A stretch of 64,000 bases of DNA from Planctomycetota bacterium (GTDB lineage: Bacteria; Planctomycetota; Phycisphaerae; Phycisphaerales; SM1A02): the NCBI GenBank assembly GCA_022560875.1, contig JADFSH010000001.1, forward strand, positions 1 to 64,000. Reading direction: 5' to 3'. The notes beneath the pieces are model-generated. The model searched no databases. It had not been told where the DNA came from and saw only the letters and a program-made list of their open reading frames with translations. Shown here piece by piece: positions 43,974 through 52,744 of the stretch (the stretch's first letter is position 1; the number at the start of each line of letters is the position of its first letter). The translations under genes and the position numbers were made by a program.

Positions 43974-45485
43974 ATGCAGAACATGCCACAGAAGTTGAGC
44001 GGCTACGGTCCAAGCCTGATCGTTCTCGCGACTGCCATGCTTGTGCTGTTTGTCGGGCCCAGCGCCGTACGCAAGCTCACCTATGAAAGCACTCGCACTC
44101 AGATCATTCAGGCCAGCAATCGGCTCGAAGGCAATAACGTCCTGGAGCAGATTAATCAGGCTTATCGTGATATCGCCATGATGGTGGAACCATCGGTAGT
44201 GCATATCAGCGTGCAGCATCGGATTCGGGGAAGGACCGTGGCCATCTCTTCCGGTTCAGGATGGATTTTTGACGAGAAAGGGCATGTCGTCACCAATTAC
44301 CATGTGATAAGAGACGCCGAGCGTATTGATGTTCAGCTCGACGCGGGCGAACTGCGCGTAGCGGATGTCATCGGCTATGACGACACGACTGATATCGCGG
44401 TCCTGAAGATTGCCGAAGGCCGCCTGCATCCCGCTCAACTTGCCGATCCCCAGGAAGCCGTGCAACAGGGCGACTTGGTGTTCGCCTTCGGGTCACCCTT
44501 CGATTTTCGTTTTTCCATGTCGTCGGGTGTCATATCGGGCAAGGGGCGCTCCGTGGGTGTCATTCGTAACCAGGCCGGTGGCAATGCCGGGTACGAAAAC
44601 TTCATTCAGGTTGATGCCGCCATCAATCCCGGCAATTCCGGTGGCCCGCTGACCAACTTTAGAGGCCAGGTTATCGGGATGAACACTGCTATTGCCACCG
44701 GACGGCAAAAACCTCGCAGGGGAGAAAGGCAGTTCGAGGAAGGGCAGTTCGCGGGTATCGGTCTGGCTATCCCGCTGGAGATGATTCTCCCCGTCGTCGA
44801 GCAACTCATCGAAAATGGATTTGTCATCAAGGGCTTTCTCGGAGTGAATCTCCTTCCGCTCGAAGGGTCCCTGGCCGACAACTATCGTCGAAAAGGCTTC
44901 AACGGCCAGGGCGTCGTGCTGGAAAGAGTCATCAAAGGTGATCCGGCAGATCGGGCCGGACTCAAGATGGGGGATGTCATCACCCACGTCAACGGTCGAG
45001 TGATGGCTACCATTCCCCAACTCCGGTCTTTCATCTCTTCGATCCTTCCCGGCCAGATCGTCACCATCGATTATTGGAGATTCGACCCGAAGCGAGACCT
45101 CGGTGAAAGTATGTCCACCACCGTGAAGCTCGATCGGCTCGATACCATACTCACGGATGGCTCGATACCTCCTGATCAGCCTCGCCATGAGCTGAGGCAG
45201 CTCGGTATCAACGCCATGGAGACAAGCTCTCGAAAACTGGCAAGTCAATTCAATGCGGAGTACCGAGCGGGAGTTATGATCAAGGAGATCGATCCCGACT
45301 CGATGCTCAGCCGACAGGCGGAAGCTGGCTGGACCATCGTCAGCGTCAATGACATTCCAGTGCGCGATATCGATGATTTCTTTGAAGCCTTGGGAAATTT
45401 CAATCTCCTGTCGGGCATCAAACTCGATCTCATCGATACTGAAGGCAATTACCAACAGGCGACCGTGGGTTCGGTAAGGCCCTGA
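43974..45485 (+). CDS. HtrA/DegP-type serine protease with two PDZ domains
   Basis: Periplasmic, membrane-anchored quality-control protease. An N-terminal helix at ~13-30 serves as anchor or signal. The trypsin-like domain has the triad His110 (TNYHVI), Asp140 (DTTDIAVL) and Ser222 (GNSGGPL). PDZ1 (about 285-380, GFLGVNLLPL and ADRAGLKMGDVI) and a second PDZ-like domain (~405-500, GVMIKEIDPDSMLSR) follow. GAGAGG before ATG 43974. 503 residues is normal for a two-PDZ HtrA. Confidence 0.92.
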   Translation: MQNMPQKLSGYGPSLIVLATAMLVLFVGPSAVRKLTYESTRTQIIQASNRLEGNNVLEQINQAYRDIAMMVEPSVVHISVQHRIRGRTVAISSGSGWIFDEKGHVVTNYHVIRDAERIDVQLDAGELRVADVIGYDDTTDIAVLKIAEGRLHPAQLADPQEAVQQGDLVFAFGSPFDFRFSMSSGVISGKGRSVGVIRNQAGGNAGYENFIQVDAAINPGNSGGPLTNFRGQVIGMNTAIATGRQKPRRGERQFEEGQFAGIGLAIPLEMILPVVEQLIENGFVIKGFLGVNLLPLEGSLADNYRRKGFNGQGVVLERVIKGDPADRAGLKMGDVITHVNGRVMATIPQLRSFISSILPGQIVTIDYWRFDPKRDLGESMSTTVKLDRLDTILTDGSIPPDQPRHELRQLGINAMETSSRKLASQFNAEYRAGVMIKEIDPDSMLSRQAEAGWTIVSVNDIPVRDIDDFFEALGNFNLLSGIKLDLIDTEGNYQQATVGSVRP

Positions 45486-45545
45486 TCACAAACGCCGCCC
45501 ATTCGCATCCCCATTCCGGATGCGTCGCACGCGCTTTGCGTTACT

Positions 45546-46460
45546 ATGGTCCGTGGCATGAGGCAGACGGAAAATGATGTCAATTTCGGTTCTGATGCCC
45601 GGACGGCGGCGCCGCTTTTGAATGTGGAGCAGGTCTCTGTCACTTTTACCATGCACGTAGGAGTTTTCGGGCGACCGGCGGAACGGTTGAATGCCGTCAA
45701 CCGGGTCTCTTTCCATGTCGATCGCGGCGAATCGCTCGGTCTGGTCGGCGAATCCGGATGCGGCAAGTCCACCGTCGCCAGGACGATACTTCGACTGATT
45801 CCTCACGCCACCGGTTGCATTACTTTCGACGGACAATCTGTCTTTGACCTTCCTCCCCGCCAGATGCAACTGATCCGGCGCAATATGCAGATCATCTTTC
45901 AGGATCCCGCCGGTTCGCTCAATCCCCGTATGCGGATTGGAGACATCATCGCAGAGCCCCTGCTCGTTCATAGCCTGAGTTCAAAACGCGATCAGCGGGT
46001 CAAGGTCGAACGTCTTCTTGCTCGCTGCGGCATGAAACGCAGCGCCGTCGATCGGTATCCCCATGAGTTTTCCGGAGGCCAGCGGCAACGTATTGCCATC
46101 GCTCGCGCTCTGGCCCTCAAGCCGAAACTCATCATCTGCGACGAGCCGACCTCCGCCCTGGATGTTTCCGTTCAAGCGCAGATCCTCAATCTCTTGAAGG
46201 ATCTTCAGGACGAATATGGCGTGGCGTATCTGTTCATCAGCCACGACCTGGCCGTCGTCGATCATTTCTGTGATCGTATCGCGGTGATGAAGGAGGGCCG
46301 TATCGTCGAGATCGGTGATCGGAATCAAATCATTACCCGCCCGCAGCACAACTATACGAAACGTCTTCTCGCTGCGATTCCCAATCCCGCCCCCGATCCG
46401 GCGGTTGGAACGACAACGATTCCCTTGGAATTGCCGATGGCAAGCCCGACGGAAGCATGA
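45546..46460 (+). CDS. Oligopeptide/dipeptide ABC transporter ATPase, OppF/DppF type
   Basis: Energises peptide import. Walker A GESGCGKSTVARTIL, Q-loop IFQDPAGSLNPRM, signature FSGGQRQRIAIARAL, Walker B IICDEPTSALD and switch His in FISHDLAVV. The QDPAGSLNPR block marks the peptide/nickel group. The C-terminus, after the ATPase, is shorter than usual and lacks an extended oligopeptide-binding tail. It is a lone gene here; an oppB-type permease fragment lies 17 kb away at the right edge, on the other strand. ATG 45546, or 45558, without a clear ribosome site. Confidence 0.9.
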   Translation: MVRGMRQTENDVNFGSDARTAAPLLNVEQVSVTFTMHVGVFGRPAERLNAVNRVSFHVDRGESLGLVGESGCGKSTVARTILRLIPHATGCITFDGQSVFDLPPRQMQLIRRNMQIIFQDPAGSLNPRMRIGDIIAEPLLVHSLSSKRDQRVKVERLLARCGMKRSAVDRYPHEFSGGQRQRIAIARALALKPKLIICDEPTSALDVSVQAQILNLLKDLQDEYGVAYLFISHDLAVVDHFCDRIAVMKEGRIVEIGDRNQIITRPQHNYTKRLLAAIPNPAPDPAVGTTTIPLELPMASPTEA

Positions 46461-46581
46461 TTGACGGGCTGGTGTGCTCACCGACATGTTGAACAGCATA
46501 CTCCTCATCCGGATTGACCCGGGTTGTGATATTGACGTCGGGAAGTTCTCCTGAGACACTTGGCGTGAAGCCGGAGGCTTT

Positions 46582-47049
46582 ATGTATAAAGTAAGAACAA
46601 GCAACGGTGATGAATATGGCCCGGCCGATCTCGATCAGATCGTCCAGTGGGCTCGGGAGGGACGTCTTGATAAGGATGCGCTGTTGGTTCCCGCCGACGG
46701 GAGCGAGGTGAAGTCGGTCTATGCCGAACCGAGGGTGGCGGCGGTTCTGAACGCACCACCGTCGATCCCCGTCCCCCTGCCAAAGACTGACGAAGCGCCG
46801 CTTTCAGGACTTATTCCCTACAAGAATCCGCCGGCGCTGATCGGCTACTACGTCAGCATCTTCTCATGCTTTCCAATACTGGGACTCCTCCTCGGTCCGG
46901 CCGCGATAGTGCTGGGGATCATCGGAATCCGTCGCCGCAAGGCAGACCCAAAGCGCAGAGGGCTCGTCCACGCTTGGATCGCGATTTCGTTTGGCGTCAT
47001 CGGCACCGTCATCAGCCTGGTAACGGTGGCGGCCCTGTTCTTGGGCTAA
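46582..47049 (+). CDS. GYF-like domain plus DUF4190 membrane protein (paralogue 1)
   Basis: 155 residues. An N-terminal GYF_2-type domain (YKVRTSNGDEYGPADLDQIVQWAREGRL, ~1-60) is joined by a Pro-rich linker to two membrane helices with the DUF4190 pattern (GYYVSIFSCFPILGLLLGPAAIVLGIIG). GYF domains usually bind proline-rich peptides, which suggests a membrane docking role, but none is known. GGAGG lies 4 bases before ATG 46582. Followed after 16 bases by its paralogue. Confidence 0.78.
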   Translation: MYKVRTSNGDEYGPADLDQIVQWAREGRLDKDALLVPADGSEVKSVYAEPRVAAVLNAPPSIPVPLPKTDEAPLSGLIPYKNPPALIGYYVSIFSCFPILGLLLGPAAIVLGIIGIRRRKADPKRRGLVHAWIAISFGVIGTVISLVTVAALFLG

Positions 47050-47065
47050 TAACGAGAATCTGATT

Positions 47066-47614
47066 ATGAATGAAGATCCACCCTTGGACATTCCGCTTGA
47101 GCCCGCCCCGAATCCGGTCCCGGCTCCCCCGCAGCCGGAAGAAGAAACCTACCGGGTAAAGATGAGCGACGGGCAATTGTACGGTCCCATCACGCTCGAT
47201 CAGATCGTGCACTGGGCGCGGGAGGGACGTATTCCCCGCGAAGCTCTGCTCTACCCGGAAAGGGGTGGTGATCCCAAATCGGTGTTCGCCGAACCGCGTC
47301 TCGCCTCGATCCTCTCCGCCCCACCCACCTTGCCCACTATGGCAATGACCGGCAAGCCTTTGGAGCCGGCCAAGCGCACGTTTTTTTTGCCCACCGGCAA
47401 TCAACCCGCATTGTGGGGCTATTACCTTGCCGTTTTCTCCTACATCATGTGGCCGCTGATGCCCGTGGCGTTGGCGCTTGGTGTCATCGGACTGGTCCGA
47501 AGCATTCGGAATCCGAAGGCCAGAGGCGGACTGCATGCCCTCGTCGCGATTGTGCTGAGCCTTCTGCTTCCGGTCGCAGCGTATTATGTATATCTCTACC
47601 TCGAATCTTTCTAA
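47066..47614 (+). CDS. GYF-like domain plus DUF4190 membrane protein (paralogue 2)
   Basis: 182 residues with the same order as its neighbour: GYF_2-type domain (YRVKMSDGQLYGPITLDQIV with HWAREGRIPREALLYP, ~28-85), linker, and two helices (GYYLAVFSYIMWPLMPVALALGVIG). It differs by a ~25-residue Pro-rich N-terminal extension (PLEPAPNPVPAPPQPEEE). Tandem duplication of the preceding gene is the simplest origin. Confidence 0.76.
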   Translation: MNEDPPLDIPLEPAPNPVPAPPQPEEETYRVKMSDGQLYGPITLDQIVHWAREGRIPREALLYPERGGDPKSVFAEPRLASILSAPPTLPTMAMTGKPLEPAKRTFFLPTGNQPALWGYYLAVFSYIMWPLMPVALALGVIGLVRSIRNPKARGGLHALVAIVLSLLLPVAAYYVYLYLESF

Positions 47615-47710
47615 TCAGGCTTCCTGTTTCTCATGGGGCAATAAAGAAGAGCATTCGCGGCAAAAACCGAATAAAATAGTGCCAGGCACCTTCCGGTGAA
47701 TGGACGGACC

Positions 47711-48244
47711 ATGGACCCTGAACCTGCGACCGAAACTTTTGACCCCACCTCCATCACCCGTCCCGGGAGTGTGTTGTTGACCTACTACATCCTCGTGTCC
47801 GTCCTCACGCTGGTTGGTTTCCCTTTTGTCTTCCTGCCGCTGTACTTCAAGTATCACACATTGAAATACACCTTCGACGACAAGGGCATCTCCATGTCCT
47901 GGGGCATTCTCTTCCGCAAGGAGATCTACCTCACATACCGGAGAATCCAGGACATCCATGTGACCCGCAACCTCTTTCACCGCTGGCTGGGACTTGCGGC
48001 AGTATCAATCCAGACCGCCTCGGGTTCGTCCGGGGCGGAGATGACCATCGAAGGCATCGACGAGCCGGAGAAGATGCGCGACTTCCTGTATTCGCAGATG
48101 CGCGGGGCTCGGGGCGAAACCGGGGAATCAGAAACAGAGGCTGTCGCCCAAGATGATTCCGCCGATGACGAAGCGCTTGCGCTGCTACGGGAGATTCGCG
48201 ATGAGCTGAAGGGTATGCGCGAGAAAGCGGGGGCGAAATTATGA
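47711..48244 (+). CDS. PH-domain membrane protein (YdbS/bPH2 type)
   Basis: 177 residues. Two membrane helices (~20-60) are followed by a bacterial PH-like domain with ISMSWGILFRKEIYLTYRRIQDIHVTRNLFHR, LGLAAVSIQTASGSSGAEMTIEGI, and an acidic-then-coiled tail with LLREIRDELKGM. Family function is unknown. ATG 47711 is preferred to GTG 47696. Its stop overlaps the next gene's start as ATGA, so both products are probably partners. Confidence 0.78.
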   Translation: MDPEPATETFDPTSITRPGSVLLTYYILVSVLTLVGFPFVFLPLYFKYHTLKYTFDDKGISMSWGILFRKEIYLTYRRIQDIHVTRNLFHRWLGLAAVSIQTASGSSGAEMTIEGIDEPEKMRDFLYSQMRGARGETGESETEAVAQDDSADDEALALLREIRDELKGMREKAGAKL

Positions 48245-48984
48245 GCGAACCGGTGATCAATGTCGCATCGTGGATGTACGAAGGGATATGGTCGGGCCTG
48301 ACGGAGTATTTCCGGGTGCCCAGAAAAGCGCCCTCGATTCCGGCAAGGCGGGCAGGCGGGGGGGAGACCCATGAGTCGTTCCGTCCTGCGGCGGGATTCC
48401 TCGGCTACCTGAAGTTCTTTTTCTGGTTGATCTGCGTGCTCATCCTCGTTGGGCTGATTATCCTGTCGATCACCATTATGATCACGGAGTTCTCGCTCGG
48501 CGTAATCTTGCTGCTGGTGTTTCTCGTCGTCATCTTGCTGCCAGCTTCTGTCGCCTATCTCGCCATTCATCTCCGGTATGACACGACCTGGTACGTGATG
48601 ACCGACCGGAGCCTTCGGATACGGCGGGGAATCTGGGTGATTCACGAGACCACGATCACCTTCGAAAACATCCAGAACGTCAGCGTCAGCCAGGGGCCGT
48701 TGCAGCGATATTTCGGCATCTCCGATGTGGTGGTGGAGACGGCGGGCGGGGGCGGCGATTCCAAACAGAAGGGGCTGCAGGTTTCCAACCAGGGGATCAT
48801 CGAGGGCATCGCAAACGCCGATGAGATCCGCGACCGCATCCTCAGCCGCATGAGGCAGTCGGTCTCCGCGGGGCTGGGGGACGAGGCAGAAGGGGGCCAG
48901 TCGATCGGGAGAGCCAGATGGACGCCCGAGCACCTGACCGCCCTCCGTGATATCCGCGCTGAAATCGCCTTGCTGAGCAACTGA
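48241..48984 (+). CDS. PH-domain membrane protein, partner of the preceding gene
   Basis: 247 residues. An N-terminal basic stretch is followed by membrane helices (~60-115) and a bPH2 domain (TTWYVMTDRSLRIRRGIWVIHETTITFENIQNVSVSQ, and GGGGDSKQKGLQVSNQGI). It ends with a helix LTALRDIRAEIALL that resembles the last helix of its partner. The two PH genes overlap by 4 bases; such pairs occur in B. subtilis as YdbS/YdbT. Confidence 0.8.
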   Translation: MSEPVINVASWMYEGIWSGLTEYFRVPRKAPSIPARRAGGGETHESFRPAAGFLGYLKFFFWLICVLILVGLIILSITIMITEFSLGVILLLVFLVVILLPASVAYLAIHLRYDTTWYVMTDRSLRIRRGIWVIHETTITFENIQNVSVSQGPLQRYFGISDVVVETAGGGGDSKQKGLQVSNQGIIEGIANADEIRDRILSRMRQSVSAGLGDEAEGGQSIGRARWTPEHLTALRDIRAEIALLSN

Positions 48985-49003
48985 CGGGGTTTAATTCTGG
49001 AAA

Positions 49004-49063
49004 GTGGCACGGGCATCTTGCCCGTGCGATAATCCCCACGAAGGGGCAAGATGCCCGTGCCAC
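49004..49063. repeat. REP-like palindromic element
   Basis: A perfect 20-base inverted repeat, 49004-49023 with 49044-49063 (GTGGCACGGGCATCTTGCCC), and a 20-base loop. It sits between the PH pair and thyA. Such GGGCATCTTGCCC palindromes are dispersed in many environmental genomes with Y1 transposases; no transposase is in this window. Confidence 0.75.
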
Positions 49064-49099
49064 CCTGACTATCCTGATAACCCAAACCGACAATCCCCC

Positions 49100-49906
49100 A
49101 TGCGACAATACCTCGATCTTCTCAGACACATCCTCGACCACGGCGTGGAAAAGTCCGACCGCACGGGTACGGGCACCCGGAGCGTATTCGGCTATCAGAT
49201 GCGTTGCGATCTCGAACGGGGCTTTCCCCTGCTCACTACGAAGAAGCTCCACCTCAAGTCGATCATTCACGAGCTGCTGTGGTTTCTCGCCGGGGACACC
49301 AACATCGCCTACCTCAACCAGCACGGCGTGAAAATCTGGGATGAATGGGCAGACGAACACGGCGATCTTGGACCCGTGTACGGCCATCAATGGCGATCCT
49401 GGCCCGCCCCCGCCCCCGGAAGTGAAGACCGCTCGATCGATCAGATCAGCGCCCTCATCGAGAACATCGCAACCGACCCCGACTCGCGCCGCCATATCGT
49501 CTGCGCCTGGAATGTCGCCGACGTCCGGCATATGGCCCTGCCCCCCTGTCACACGATGTTTCAGTTTTATGTGGCTGAGGGCCGGCTTTCCTGCCAGCTA
49601 TACCAGCGTTCGGCGGATGTCTTTCTCGGCGTGCCCTTCAATATCGCCTCCTACGCCCTGCTCACCATGATGGTCGCCCAGGTGACGGGATATGAACCGG
49701 GCGAGTTCATTCATACCTTCGGGGATGTGCACCTGTACGCCAACCACTTCGAGCAGGCCGACGAGCAGCTTGCGCGTGATCCTCGCCCGCTGCCGGAGAT
49801 GCGGATCAACCCCGAGGTGAAGTCAATCTTCGATTTCAAGTACGAGGATTTTGAGCTGCGTAACTACCATCCGCATCCGCACATCAAGGCCCAAGTGGCG
49901 GTGTGA
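49100..49906 (+). CDS. thyA: Thymidylate synthase
   Basis: Converts dUMP and methylenetetrahydrofolate to dTMP and dihydrofolate. 268 residues. Catalytic Cys150 in [12 protein letters not shown]; also [11 protein letters not shown], the folate-site Trp-Arg in [26 protein letters not shown], and the dUMP-binding [18 protein letters not shown] 49100 is chosen because the open frame upstream to 49004 is just the palindrome. The dihydrofolate it makes is recycled by the folA gene 1.1 kb downstream. Confidence 0.96.
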   Translation: MRQYLDLLRHILDHGVEKSDRTGTGTRSVFGYQMRCDLERGFPLLTTKKLHLKSIIHELLWFLAGDTNIAYLNQHGVKIWDEWADEHGDLGPVYGHQWRSWPAPAPGSEDRSIDQISALIENIATDPDSRRHIVCAWNVADVRHMALPPCHTMFQFYVAEGRLSCQLYQRSADVFLGVPFNIASYALLTMMVAQVTGYEPGEFIHTFGDVHLYANHFEQADEQLARDPRPLPEMRINPEVKSIFDFKYEDFELRNYHPHPHIKAQVAV

Positions 49907-49924
49907 GCCGTCATTCTTTTCATG

Positions 49925-49954
49925 AAAAAAGCCGCATGATTCGACTCATGCGGC
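49925..49954 (-). terminator. Rho-independent terminator of the metallo-hydrolase gene
   Basis: GCCGCATGA/TCATGCGGC stem (49931-49939 with 49946-49954), 6-base loop, and on the minus strand six U (49925-49930). It sits 45 bases past the metallo-hydrolase stop and just beyond the convergent thyA stop. Confidence 0.85.
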
Positions 49955-49999
49955 CAAAGTTCAATTTCATTCACGATGAAGACCGTACGCTCGATGTGG

Positions 50000-50920
50000 T
50001 TATTCCATGACGGCGGTGGTAATTGAGTCATACACGATGCCGACGAAGACGTCGGGCTGCATGAATCCGTTACCCCACTTCTCATCGAGGGCCGCCGTCG
50101 GCTTGGCAATGATAATTTCACCTCTGTTCTTGCCTTGCCGGACCATCGGCAGAATTGTCTGATACACCGTCGTGAGCATGTCGCGATATTCGCGCAGTTC
50201 GGCGACATTCGACAGCGGCCCGTGCCCGGGAATGATCTTCGTCTCGTCATCGGCGATTTTCAGCACCTGCTCGACGGCATTGATCATGCCTCGAATTCTT
50301 CCCCCGGTTGATACGTCGATGAATGGGTACATGCCGTTGAAAAACGTGTCGCCCGTGTGGATGACGTTGTCGTTGCGGAAATGGATGATCGCATCGCCGT
50401 CCGTATGAGCGTTCGGCACATGGAAAACGTGGATGTCGTCACCATTGAAGTGAAACGTCATTGAATTGGTAAACGTGATCTCGGGCAGGGCGGCTTCCGG
50501 TGAAGGCGGCACCGTTCTATCGAACGCCTTCATGAACTGCTCCGTGCTCATCCGAACCCGCACATTCTCATGAGCCACGAGGAGGGCGCCTTCGCCATTG
50601 ATGTTCTCATTGCCCCCCACATGATCTCCGTGCCAATGGGTGTTGATGAGGAACTTCACCGGCTTGTCGGTGATTTCCTTGATCGCGGCGAGGATCTTCT
50701 CCGTGAGCGGGGCGAACTGATCGTCGATCATGAACGTGCCGTCATTGCCCACGCAGAGGCCGATGTTGCCGCCCGATCCCATCAGCATGTAGATACTTTC
50801 GGTGACCTTGACGGGCTTGATCTCGACGTCTGAAAAGTCCCGGTCCTGTGCCACGACGGAACCGCACACACTCGCGAGCAGCGCTGATGCGGCAAAGGTC
50901 TGGATCATACGATTCTTCAT
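50000..50920 (-). CDS. Exported metallo-beta-lactamase-fold hydrolase
   Basis: 306 residues with a signal peptide (IQTFAASALLASVCGSVVAQ). Zinc ligands: NTHWHGDHVGGNE, His in VPNAHTDGDAII, Asp in HTGDTFF and His in IPGHGPLS. The layout is that of QH-AmDH/subclass-B-like exported MBL proteins (metallo-hydrolases), not a true antibiotic-degrading enzyme by any evidence here. The C-terminal helix and DSITTAVME end are typical. Divergent from folA with a 135-base gap that must hold both promoters. Confidence 0.85.
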   Translation of the reverse strand: MKNRMIQTFAASALLASVCGSVVAQDRDFSDVEIKPVKVTESIYMLMGSGGNIGLCVGNDGTFMIDDQFAPLTEKILAAIKEITDKPVKFLINTHWHGDHVGGNENINGEGALLVAHENVRVRMSTEQFMKAFDRTVPPSPEAALPEITFTNSMTFHFNGDDIHVFHVPNAHTDGDAIIHFRNDNVIHTGDTFFNGMYPFIDVSTGGRIRGMINAVEQVLKIADDETKIIPGHGPLSNVAELREYRDMLTTVYQTILPMVRQGKNRGEIIIAKPTAALDEKWGNGFMQPDVFVGIVYDSITTAVME

Positions 50921-51055
50921 GAAACTATACTCCGGCTATCGTAAATGGATGGTTGGTTGAAGGGCCGTCGATTATAGTTGATTGTCCTGCCGTTGGTACC
51001 ATCATTCCCGCGGCTGAGTCCCGGATATCCCCCGGAAATTCCACGAGAAACACAC

Positions 51056-51553
51056 GTGCCCCTGACCATCATCGTCGCCATGTCTGAGAACCGGGTTATC
51101 GGTCGCGATGGCGATCTGCCATGGCGTCTGCCCGAAGACCTCAAACGCTTCAAGCGACTCACCACCGGGCACCATGTCATCATGGGGCGAAAGACCTTCG
51201 AGACGCTCGGCAGGCCCCTTCCGAACCGGACCAACATCGTCATCACCCGCCGTCAGGACTTTCCCGCCCCGGGTGATATCCGCATCGCCCACTCCCTCGA
51301 AGAGGCTCTGGGGTTGGCCGAGTCAGATGTCGAGCCGTTCGTGCTGGGGGGCGGGGAGATTTACGCCCTGGCTCTTCCGCTCGCTGGTCGTCTGGAACTC
51401 ACGGTCATCCACGCGACGATTCCGGGCGACACGTATTTTCCTGACTATGACGAGAGCGAATGGACACTGGTTGCTGATGATCGCCATGAAGCTGATGAGA
51501 ACCATGAACACCCGTTCAGCTTTCGCACTTACCAGCGTGAGAGGCCGGGGTGA
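51056..51553 (+). CDS. folA: Dihydrofolate reductase
   Basis: Reduces dihydrofolate to tetrahydrofolate with NADPH. 165 residues from GTG 51056, where the family begins (PLTIIVAMSENRVIGRDGDLPWRLPEDLKRFK). Catalytic acidic residue is Glu in LPEDLKRF; NADPH-binding GRKTFETLGRPLPNRTNIVIT and LGGGEIYALAL are complete. Open frame upstream to 50978 is not part of the protein. Serves thyA nearby. Confidence 0.93.
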   Translation: MPLTIIVAMSENRVIGRDGDLPWRLPEDLKRFKRLTTGHHVIMGRKTFETLGRPLPNRTNIVITRRQDFPAPGDIRIAHSLEEALGLAESDVEPFVLGGGEIYALALPLAGRLELTVIHATIPGDTYFPDYDESEWTLVADDRHEADENHEHPFSFRTYQRERPG

Positions 51554-51685
51554 TGTCATGAGGATTGCGGGACTGGTTTTCAACGTGATATGTACAGGCC
51601 AATGAAATGAAGACATGATTGATGATATGTGTTTTTTCTCATTCTTTCGTGATACGCTTCTTCGATGCCCACCGCCGGAGAAACG

Positions 51686-52669
51686 ATGAAACAAAGCTTT
51701 TTTCCCGCCCTCCCGGGTCTGAGCGGCTTGCTCATACTGTCCATACTCGGAGGCATGCAGGACTCGACCCAGCCGGCCCCCGCTCAGGATGATTCTTCTC
51801 CCTACGTGGTCGTGCTGGGCATTGCCCAGGATGCGGGCTATCCGCAGGCAGGCTGTCACAAGGCATGTTGCGAGGCGGTCTGGAATGGTGATGTCGAGCC
51901 GAAGCATGTCTCATGTCTCGCCCTGGTCGATCCCCGGACGAACAAACGCTGGCTGTTCGATGCCACCCCTGATTTCCGTGAGCAGCTCCGCATGCTCGAT
52001 GAAATCGCCCCCCCGCCCCTGGGTGCCAAGGCTCCGGCCCTGGACGGGATTTTTCTCACTCACGCTCATATCGGGCATTACACGGGACTCATGTTCCTCG
52101 GGCACGAGTCGATCGGGGCGGATAAGGTCGAGGTGTACACGATGCCTCGCATGAGGGGTTTTTTGTCCACAAACGGGCCGTGGGAGCAACTGGTGAGCTA
52201 CAAGAACATCAAGCTGCGCCCCCTTCAGGACGGGATGCCCGTGCGTCTGACCGATCAATTGTTTGTGACGCCTATTCGTGTGCCGCACCGTGAGGAGTTC
52301 AGTGAGGTGGTGGGTTATCGCATCGACGGTCCGAACGCGGCGGTGCTCTTTATCCCCGACATCGACAAGTGGGAGAAATGGAATCAACGGATCGAGAACG
52401 TGATCCTCACCGTTGATTATGCCTTCATCGACGGCACGTTCTATGCCAATGGTGAGATTCCGAACCGCGACATGTCACAGATTCCGCATCCGTTCATCGA
52501 GGAGAGCATGGAGCGTTTTCGACGCCTGCCGGATGAGCAGCGGGCGAAGATCCGCTTCATTCACCTGAATCACACCAATCCCGCCCTCCAGCCGGGCAGC
52601 GATGCCCGGAAGGCGATTGAAGCTGCTGGGATGCATATTGCCTCCGAAGGCGAGAGGGTGAAGCTGTAG
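51686..52669 (+). CDS. Exported metallo-beta-lactamase-fold protein, PqqB-like
   Basis: 327 residues from ATG 51686, preceded by GGAG at 6 bases; an ATG at 51665 lacks one. A signal peptide precedes VVVLGIAQDAGYPQAGC, which matches the PqqB-type beginning. The zinc site is partly altered: the usual HxHxDH is THAHIGHYTGL, so the Asp is replaced by Gly. C-terminal landmarks FIPDIDKWEKWN and HLNHTNPALQ are as in PqqB relatives. PQQ genes are not nearby and export is unusual for PqqB, so another substrate is likely. Confidence 0.75.
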   Translation: MKQSFFPALPGLSGLLILSILGGMQDSTQPAPAQDDSSPYVVVLGIAQDAGYPQAGCHKACCEAVWNGDVEPKHVSCLALVDPRTNKRWLFDATPDFREQLRMLDEIAPPPLGAKAPALDGIFLTHAHIGHYTGLMFLGHESIGADKVEVYTMPRMRGFLSTNGPWEQLVSYKNIKLRPLQDGMPVRLTDQLFVTPIRVPHREEFSEVVGYRIDGPNAAVLFIPDIDKWEKWNQRIENVILTVDYAFIDGTFYANGEIPNRDMSQIPHPFIEESMERFRRLPDEQRAKIRFIHLNHTNPALQPGSDARKAIEAAGMHIASEGERVKL

Positions 52670-52744
52670 GGAACTTTCCGTGGCCTTCCCCGGTACAATG
52701 GCAAATGATCTGACATGCCATTATTCACATGGGAGAAAATGAAG

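Noticed and set aside
44493-45455. 320-residue minus-strand frame
   Set aside because: Antisense shadow of the htrA-type gene.
47679-47689. GTGCCAGGCAC as a regulatory operator
   Set aside because: Only an 11-base palindrome in one copy; more like a dispersed repeat fragment, and no regulator nearby.
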